From Mesorhizobium helmanticense (GTDB lineage: Bacteria; Pseudomonadota; Alphaproteobacteria; Rhizobiales; Rhizobiaceae): a stretch of DNA of 64,000 bases. Below the pieces are notes generated by a model. It was not told the origin of the DNA, did not search any database, and saw only the letters and a list, made by a program, of their open reading frames with translations. Below, one piece after another: positions 58,738-64,000 of the stretch; position 1 is the first letter of the stretch; every line of letters begins with the position of its first letter. A program made the position numbers and the translations under genes. The stretch lies in contig NZ_PZJX01000042.1 in assembly GCF_003034915.1 (NCBI RefSeq), positions 1 through 64,000 of the forward strand, read 5' to 3'.

Positions 58738-60318
58738 ATGACATCAAAGCAACCGATTGCGTTTCTCAGCTACGTGCGATCAGACGATGATCACGATTCT
58801 GGACGAATAACGGAACTACGCCAACGCCTTGAGGGCGAGGTCAAGATACAGACCGGCGAAGACTTTCCGATCTTTCAAGATCGCAATGACATTAAGTGGG
58901 GTCAGGTCTGGAAGGAACGAATCGAGACCACAATCCTGGACATTACGTTTCTGATTCCGATCATTACACCGACCTATTTTAGAAGCGAGATGTGCAGAAA
59001 GGAGTTCGAGACCTTCCTTATCCGAGAAAGCGCCCTCGGAGAGGACCGGCTTATCTTGCCCATCTACTATGTACAGGCGAAGCAGTTAGAAGCCGGCTTC
59101 CCCAGAGGAACAGACGCAATTGCCGACGTGTTGAAGACACGCAACTGGGCTGATTGGCGTCAATATCGGTTCGATCCACTTAGCGCCCCGGAAATAAAGA
59201 AGGCTATCGCTGGAATGGCTTCAACCATTGGAATGGCAATGGATGAACTACATGAAGTTTTGAGAGCCGCAACGGCGAAACCTGTTTCGGAAAAGATCTC
59301 CCCCTTACCTCCAAGCCCACCATCGCGACCACGAATAGCAGACTACTCACCCATAGTCGAAGCCGCGCGAGGATCAAAAATTGAACCAGCGCGCTTGGAG
59401 GAACTCAGATCCAGGGACTACTTCGCTTACACAACTCGTTTTGACGAAATAATCGTGCCAACCATGCTGTCCGAGCCATCGGACACCCTCAAGCTACAAT
59501 CTTCGCTAGTGAGAAGGGTAGGAATTAATCAACGATCTCATAATTCTATAATAAAAATGGCCGAAGATTTACTCGGAGCTATCTCTGATCGGAGCAAAAT
59601 CGCAATCACGATTTTAATTGATAACTCCGGGAGCATGCGCGGGGACAAAATAAGCACTGTCGCCACGTGGATCTCGATAGTCAGCAATATGCTCCAAAAA
59701 GTTGAGATTCCTCACGAGGTTTTGGGCTTCACCACCCGCGCATGGAAGGGAGGACAGTCACGAGAGCTTTGGCTCATGGACGGCAAGCCGGAATCGCCCG
59801 GCAGATTGAACGACATCAGATACCTGCTGTACAAGGAGTATGGAAATTCATTCCAAGAAGGGTTGCCGAACTTCGCAATCATGTTGCGCGAAGGACTTTT
59901 GAAAGAGAATATTGATGGAGAGGCATTGCTTTGGGCTCGGTCTCGCATATTAAAACAAACTGCCGACAGAAAGATTGTCCTCGTTATAAGCGATGGTGCG
60001 CCGGTTGATGACTCAACATTGTCTGAGAATGATCCAAGAATACTCCATGAACATCTAATAGCCACTGCTCAATGGATCCGGGATCAGGCTAATATTGAGC
60101 TATTAGGCGCAGGTATCGGACATGATGTTTCGAGATATTATGGCAAAGCCAGCTTTGCGCTTGAGGAGGAGGGCTTTGGGTCCCAGTTGCTAGGCACAGT
60201 TGTGCGAGCAATCACTAGGGACGACACGTTGGCAGCAAGATTTGATCCGCCAACGTCAAAGCCTCCAAAGGACAAACGGCGAGCCAAGAGGCCGACAAAA
60301 ATCGATCCGCTACAATAG
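58738..60318 (+). CDS. TIR domain fused to CobT-like vWA domain (candidate defence effector)
   Basis: 526 residues from the ATG at 58738; an ATG at 58720 is the alternative. Residues 6-145 form a TIR domain: IAFLSYVRSDDD, FPIFQDRNDIKWGQVW, FLIPIITPTYFRSEMCRKEF, where Glu89 of the C-x-x-E motif is the catalytic glutamate in TIR NADases. A Pro/Ser linker (about 185-200) leads to a region like the C-terminal part of CobT, the vWA subunit of the cobaltochelatase chaperone: YTTRFDE near 231-237, the MIDAS ILIDNSGSMRG (295-299), GFTTRAWKGGQSRE, LREGLLKENIDGEALLWA, VISDGAPVDDSTLS and IGHDVSRYYGKA. A Lys/Arg-rich tail ends it. The gene is AT-rich, uses AGA and ATA codons and looks foreign. Confidence 0.85.
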   Translation: MTSKQPIAFLSYVRSDDDHDSGRITELRQRLEGEVKIQTGEDFPIFQDRNDIKWGQVWKERIETTILDITFLIPIITPTYFRSEMCRKEFETFLIRESALGEDRLILPIYYVQAKQLEAGFPRGTDAIADVLKTRNWADWRQYRFDPLSAPEIKKAIAGMASTIGMAMDELHEVLRAATAKPVSEKISPLPPSPPSRPRIADYSPIVEAARGSKIEPARLEELRSRDYFAYTTRFDEIIVPTMLSEPSDTLKLQSSLVRRVGINQRSHNSIIKMAEDLLGAISDRSKIAITILIDNSGSMRGDKISTVATWISIVSNMLQKVEIPHEVLGFTTRAWKGGQSRELWLMDGKPESPGRLNDIRYLLYKEYGNSFQEGLPNFAIMLREGLLKENIDGEALLWARSRILKQTADRKIVLVISDGAPVDDSTLSENDPRILHEHLIATAQWIRDQANIELLGAGIGHDVSRYYGKASFALEEEGFGSQLLGTVVRAITRDDTLAARFDPPTSKPPKDKRRAKRPTKIDPLQ

Positions 60319-60392
60319 GTTCTGCTTATACAACGCCCCCGCGAGGGCGGCGCGCGAGCATGCGAGTCCTCACTTAATTCCCCGAGAAAAGC

Positions 60393-62222
60393 TTACGCCG
60401 CGCCGACCACCTTGGCCGACTTCTCAAAACGCTTGCGCTCGTTCGGGTCGAGATAGAGCTTGCGCAGCCGGATGGTTTTCGGCGTCACCTCGACCAGTTC
60501 GTCGTCCTGGATCCAGGCCAGCGCCCGCTCCAGCGTCATGCGGATCGGCGGCGTCAGCTTCACCGCTTCATCCTTGCCGGCGGCGCGGATGTTGGTGAGC
60601 TTCTTACCCTTCAGCACGTTCACTTCGAGATCGTTGTCGCGGCTATGGATGCCGATGATCATGCCCTGATAGACCTTGACGCCCGGATCGATGACCATCG
60701 GGCCGCGATCTTCCAGGTTCCACATGGCGTAAGCCACCGACTCGCCCTGCTCGTTGGAGATCAGCACGCCATTGGTGCGGCCGGGCAATTCGCCCTTGTA
60801 AGGCTCGTAGGCATGGAACAGCCGGTTCATGACAGCGGTGCCGCGCGTGTCGGTCAACAGTTCCGACTGGTAGCCGATCAGGCCGCGCGTCGGCGCGTGG
60901 AAGACGATGCGCTGGCGGTTGCCGCCGGACGGGCGCAGCTCGACCATCTCGGCCTTGCGCTCCGACATCTTCTGCACGACGACGCCGGCATGCTCCTCGT
61001 CGACGTCGATGACGACTTCCTCGACCGGCTCCAGCAATTCGCCATTGTCGCCCTTCTGCATGACGACGCGCGGCCGCGACACGGCGATCTCGAAGCCCTC
61101 GCGGCGCATCGTCTCGATCAGCACGGCAAGCTGCAACTCGCCGCGTCCGGAAACGAAGAACGAATCCTTGTCCGCCGATTCCTCGATCTTCAGCGCGACA
61201 TTGCCTTCGGCCTCGCGCAGCAGCCGGTCGCGGATGACGCGGCTGGTCACCTTGTCGCCTTCGGTGCCGGCCAGCGGCGAATCGTTGACGAGGAAGGACA
61301 TGGTCACGGTCGGCGGATCGATCGGCTGCGCATGTAGCGGCTCGCTCACCGCCGGGTCGCAGAACGTGTCGGCGACCGTGCCTTTCGACAGGCCGGCAAT
61401 GGCGACGATATCGCCCGCCTGCGCTTCGTCGATCGGTTGGCGCTCCAGCCCGCGGAAGGCAAGTATCTTCGAGACGCGGCCGGTTTCGATCTGGGTGCCG
61501 TCATGGTGCAGCACCTTGACCGCCTGGTTGGATTTCAGCGTGCCGCTCTCGATGCGGCCGGTGATGATGCGGCCGAGGAACGGATTGGCTTCCAGTATGG
61601 TGCCGATCATGCGGAACGGGCCGGGATGCACGGTAGGCGCCGGCACATGCTTGATGACGAGATCGAACAGCGGCGCCAGGCCCTGGTCCTTCGGACCTTC
61701 GGGGTTTTCCGAGACCCAGCCATCGCGGCCAGAGCCATAGAGGATCGGGAAGTCGAGCTGCTCGTCGGTGGCGTCGAGTGCGGCAAACAGGTCGAACACT
61801 TCGTTGACCACCTCGACATGGCGGGCGTCCGGCCGGTCGATCTTGTTGATGACGACGATCGGCTTCAGGCCGACCTTGAGCGCCTTGCCGACGACGAACT
61901 TGGTCTGTGGCATCGGCCCTTCGGCGGCGTCGACCAGCACGATGGCCGAATCCACCATCGACAGGATGCGCTCGACCTCACCGCCGAAATCGGCGTGGCC
62001 GGGGGTGTCGACGATGTTGATGCGGGTGTCCTTCCAGTCGACCGAGGTCGCCTTGGCCAGGATGGTGATGCCGCGTTCCTTTTCGAGGTCGTTGGAATCC
62101 ATGGCGCGTTCGGCGACGCGCTGATTGTCGCGGAAGGAGCCGGACTGCTTCAAAAGCTGGTCGACGAGGGTGGTTTTTCCATGGTCGACGTGCGCGATGA
62201 TCGCGATATTACGAATTTTCAT
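60393..62222 (-). CDS. typA: Ribosome-binding GTPase TypA/BipA
   Basis: 609 residues from the ATG at 62222 (MKIRNIAIIAHVDHGKTTLV). G1 is AHVDHGKTT, G3 DTPGHADFGGEVERIL and G4 NKIDRPDARHVEV. The EF-G-like domains and the C-terminal TypA-specific domain (TDTRGTAVMNRLFHAYEPYK, GVLISNEQGESVAYAMWNLE) are complete. It aids 50S assembly and stress or low-temperature growth. It converges on the TIR-vWA gene with 74 bases between. The frame is open 12 codons upstream, but MKIRN is the usual start. Confidence 0.97.
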   Translation of the reverse strand: MKIRNIAIIAHVDHGKTTLVDQLLKQSGSFRDNQRVAERAMDSNDLEKERGITILAKATSVDWKDTRINIVDTPGHADFGGEVERILSMVDSAIVLVDAAEGPMPQTKFVVGKALKVGLKPIVVINKIDRPDARHVEVVNEVFDLFAALDATDEQLDFPILYGSGRDGWVSENPEGPKDQGLAPLFDLVIKHVPAPTVHPGPFRMIGTILEANPFLGRIITGRIESGTLKSNQAVKVLHHDGTQIETGRVSKILAFRGLERQPIDEAQAGDIVAIAGLSKGTVADTFCDPAVSEPLHAQPIDPPTVTMSFLVNDSPLAGTEGDKVTSRVIRDRLLREAEGNVALKIEESADKDSFFVSGRGELQLAVLIETMRREGFEIAVSRPRVVMQKGDNGELLEPVEEVVIDVDEEHAGVVVQKMSERKAEMVELRPSGGNRQRIVFHAPTRGLIGYQSELLTDTRGTAVMNRLFHAYEPYKGELPGRTNGVLISNEQGESVAYAMWNLEDRGPMVIDPGVKVYQGMIIGIHSRDNDLEVNVLKGKKLTNIRAAGKDEAVKLTPPIRMTLERALAWIQDDELVEVTPKTIRLRKLYLDPNERKRFEKSAKVVGAA

Positions 62223-62423
62223 GTTGTGGTCTCGGGAGCGTTGCAGGCAGCAGGCCAAAAGGCGCCGCCTCTTTCAGTTGCGCGGCTCATACAGGGTTTT
62301 TCGCATTTGCGAAAGAGGATGCCGATACCCAAATATCTGGTCACCAATTCTTAAGCCTCTTCGTGTCAAATGTTTTTTGTTAACCAAGGCGGAACCTTGC
62401 CGGCTCCGGGCAGTTCAATTTTC

Positions 62424-62705
62424 ATGATCGATCCCCTCAGCAGATTGCGTCCGGTCCTGGCATGGGCAGTTCTCGCCGTGATTCTCGCGGCAGGTGCCGC
62501 GCAGTCGGCCGCGACGGTCAAGGATGCGGGCGCTGGCCTGAAGTCCGGCACACAGACGGCCGAGGAGCTTTTCGCCGACGCCCCCTATGGCGTCGACCCG
62601 GTGGTGACCGGACCGGTGAGTGCCTCCTTCAAGCAGAAGCAGCAGGCCGCCGGCTGCGACAGCGCGGTCTGGCCCAAGATTCCGACCGTTTGCTATCCGG
62701 ATTAA
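62424..62705 (+). CDS. Small exported protein of unknown function
   Basis: 93 residues. The N-terminus MIDPLSRLRPVLAWAVLAVI then LAAGAAQSA is a signal peptide with likely cleavage after AQSA. The mature part has GTQTAEELFADAPYGVDPVV, a ACDSAVWPKIPTVCYPD-like end (AGCDSAVWPKIPTVCYP) with two cysteines that may form a disulfide. I know similar small rhizobial proteins only as hypothetical. It diverges from typA and the open frame extends to 62370 without support. Confidence 0.65.
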   Translation: MIDPLSRLRPVLAWAVLAVILAAGAAQSAATVKDAGAGLKSGTQTAEELFADAPYGVDPVVTGPVSASFKQKQQAAGCDSAVWPKIPTVCYPD

Positions 62706-62771
62706 GACTGCTTTCGGCACATTGTCGAAAGATCAGATCGAACCTTCCTGAATCTTGTCGACGCCGGCGCG

Positions 62772-62934
62772 GCCCCTCATCCGCCTGCCGGCACCTTCTT
62801 CCCGTGAACGGGGAGAAGCCCGCTGCGCGCAATGTCGACCCTCCTTCTGCAACGTTCGCGATTGGCGAAATCTTCGATGCAAGCTGCTTTCTCCCCGTTC
62901 ACAGGGAGAAATGCCCGGCAGGGCAATGAGGGGC
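62772..62934. repeat. Intergenic palindrome near phoD
   Basis: GCCCCTCATCCGCCTGCCGG (62772-62791) and the reverse-complement-like 62915-62934 match at 17 of 20 positions. Inside, TTCTTCCCGTGAACGGGGAG and TTTCTCCCCGTTCACAGGG can pair with each other. It covers most of the space between the small exported protein and the phosphatase. Confidence 0.75.
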
Positions 62935-62973
62935 AGCGCGACGCTGCTGGTCCTAGAGGATGACCCGTGCCCC

Positions 62974-64000
62974 TCACGCCGACCGCACCGGATCGAGCGT
63001 CACCTTGTAGAGCTCGTTGTCGTCGCGATCCATCAGCCGCACTGTCATCTGTTCGGTGGCGCCGTTGATATCGACGAGACCGAAGAATTGCAGGCCGGCC
63101 GACGGCGGTAGGTTCTGGCCCTGCTCGGCGGTCGGCGCCTTGATGAATTTCAGCTCCGGCCCGAAGGTCATGTCGAAATCATTGGGGCCGAACGTGCCGG
63201 CATGGATCGGGCCGGAGACGAACTCCCAGAACGGGTTGAAATCCTGGAACTGCGCCTTGTCGGGATTGTAGTAGTGCGCCGCGGTATAATGCACGTCGGC
63301 GGTCAGCCAGACGGTGTTGTCGATGCCGGCGTTCTTGATGTAGCGCAGAAGATCGGCGATCTCGAGCTCGCGACCCTTTGGCGCACCATTATCGCCATTG
63401 CTGACCGCTTCGGCCCCGACCTTCTTGGCGCCGTCATCCCACACGACGAGGCCGAGCGGCATGTCAGCGGCGATGATCTTCCAGGTTGCCTTGGAGTTCG
63501 CCAGTTCGCGCTTCAGCCATTTGGTCTGCTGTTCGCCGAGAATGCGCGATTGCGGCGTCATCGTCTCCTGCATGGCCGGACCATTGGGACCGCGATAGGA
63601 GCGCATGTCGAGGAAGAACACGTCGAGCAGCGGCCCGTAGGCGATCTTGCGATAGACGCGGCCGGGTTCCGATGGCTCGTAGCGGATCGTCGTCATCTCA
63701 TGAAAGGCGCGCGCCGCGCGGGCCGCCAGCACATGGATGGATTTTTCGCTGTAACGATCGTCGGCGCTGAGATCCTTGGAATCCGACCAGTTGTTCAGCA
63801 CCTCATGATCGTCCCACTGGTAGAAGGTCGGACAGATGGCGCTGAGGCCAAGCACGCTCCTGTCCATCATGTTGTATTTCCACTGGTCCCGGTATTCCTC
63901 AAGCGTCTCGGCCACCTTGCGCTTGCCGTCGATCAGCACCACGTTCTTCCACTTGCCGCCGCCGGGCAAATCGACCTCGTCCTTCATCGCGCCATCGGCA
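62974..64000 (-). CDS. phoD: Alkaline phosphatase D family protein (PhoD-like), 3' part
   Basis: About 342 residues in view; the frame runs open off the right edge (ADGAMKDE), so the ATG at 63987 is internal. PhoD features are the metal-binding WDDHEVLNNWSD, FFLDMRSYRGPN, KWLKRELANSKATWKIIAADMPLG (in part) and WLTADVHYTAAHYYNPDKA, where the histidines and aspartate bind metals. Such enzymes are calcium/iron phosphodiesterases and monoesterases, usually Tat-exported and induced by phosphate shortage. The N-terminus with the Tat signal is outside the window. Confidence 0.93.
   Translation of the reverse strand, partial: ADGAMKDEVDLPGGGKWKNVVLIDGKRKVAETLEEYRDQWKYNMMDRSVLGLSAICPTFYQWDDHEVLNNWSDSKDLSADDRYSEKSIHVLAARAARAFHEMTTIRYEPSEPGRVYRKIAYGPLLDVFFLDMRSYRGPNGPAMQETMTPQSRILGEQQTKWLKRELANSKATWKIIAADMPLGLVVWDDGAKKVGAEAVSNGDNGAPKGRELEIADLLRYIKNAGIDNTVWLTADVHYTAAHYYNPDKAQFQDFNPFWEFVSGPIHAGTFGPNDFDMTFGPELKFIKAPTAEQGQNLPPSAGLQFFGLVDINGATEQMTVRLMDRDDNELYKVTLDPVRSA

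Noticed and set aside
57825..62222. Genomic island or prophage boundaries around the TIR-vWA gene
   Set aside because: No integrase, transposase, tRNA or pair of direct repeats is visible. Only base composition suggests transfer.

Overview
The window looks like a chromosomal segment of an alphaproteobacterium of the order Hyphomicrobiales, most like Mesorhizobium or a close relative. This rests on the high GC content, an ATP synthase operon split into atpHAGDC without the F0 genes, the large 1600-residue NAD-glutamate dehydrogenase, a Usg-family protein, a DUF1674 (SdhAF4-like) protein, the order htpX-rsmB-heparinase-purH, and several intergenic palindromes of types common in this order. Species cannot be fixed from sequence reading alone. 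I saw no tRNA, rRNA, CRISPR array, transposase or integrase.

Layout. 1-1278: the 3' end of a secreted RTX calcium-binding protein. 1279-3105: recQ. 3331-12225: a uronate utilisation locus. An eight-gene minus-strand operon (uxaC, TRAP dctP-dctQ-dctM, a GntR/FadR regulator, kduI, kduD, a KdgF-like cupin) diverges from uxuB; a 12-bp inverted repeat lies between the two and is the best operator candidate. Together they would import hexuronates and unsaturated-uronate products and carry them towards mannonate and 2-keto-3-deoxygluconate. The last steps (uxuA, kdgK, kdgA) are not in the window. 12249-17422: atpHAGDC, with a peculiar inverted repeat between atpD and atpC. 17671-31585: mixed housekeeping and accessory genes (racemase, Phd/VapC toxin-antitoxin pair, priA, transaldolase, lptE-leuS, yggS, an orphan antitoxin with a decayed toxin, two aldo/keto reductases, a LysR/MFS pair). 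31788-41862: usg, acsA, a MOSC protein, two tandem cyclopropane-fatty-acid synthases, a 23-codon micro-ORF with a perfect Shine-Dalgarno, a TadG-like von Willebrand protein, a transglutaminase-like protein, a HAD phosphatase and DUF1674. 41971-47978: htpX, rsmB, a heparinase II/III family protein, purH. 48120-57818: an MFS permease, NAD-glutamate dehydrogenase, an AhpD-like protein, an exported ammonia-lyase-like protein without the usual MIO triad, and a YciI-like protein. 57825-64000: a LysE exporter, a TIR-vWA fusion gene, typA, a small exported protein and the 3' part of a phoD-type phosphatase.

The most interesting item is the gene at 58738-60318. It joins an N-terminal TIR domain, with the expected catalytic glutamate, to a C-terminal region strongly resembling the vWA part of cobaltochelatase subunit CobT. 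It is visibly AT-richer than everything around it, stands alone between core genes, and has no AAA+ partner next to it. I infer a horizontally acquired TIR effector, possibly for phage defence, that may use the chromosomal CobS or another AAA+ protein. Second-tier items are the MIO-less exported lyase homologue, the micro-ORF, the in-frame tandem repeat expansion inside uxuB, and the decayed VapC.
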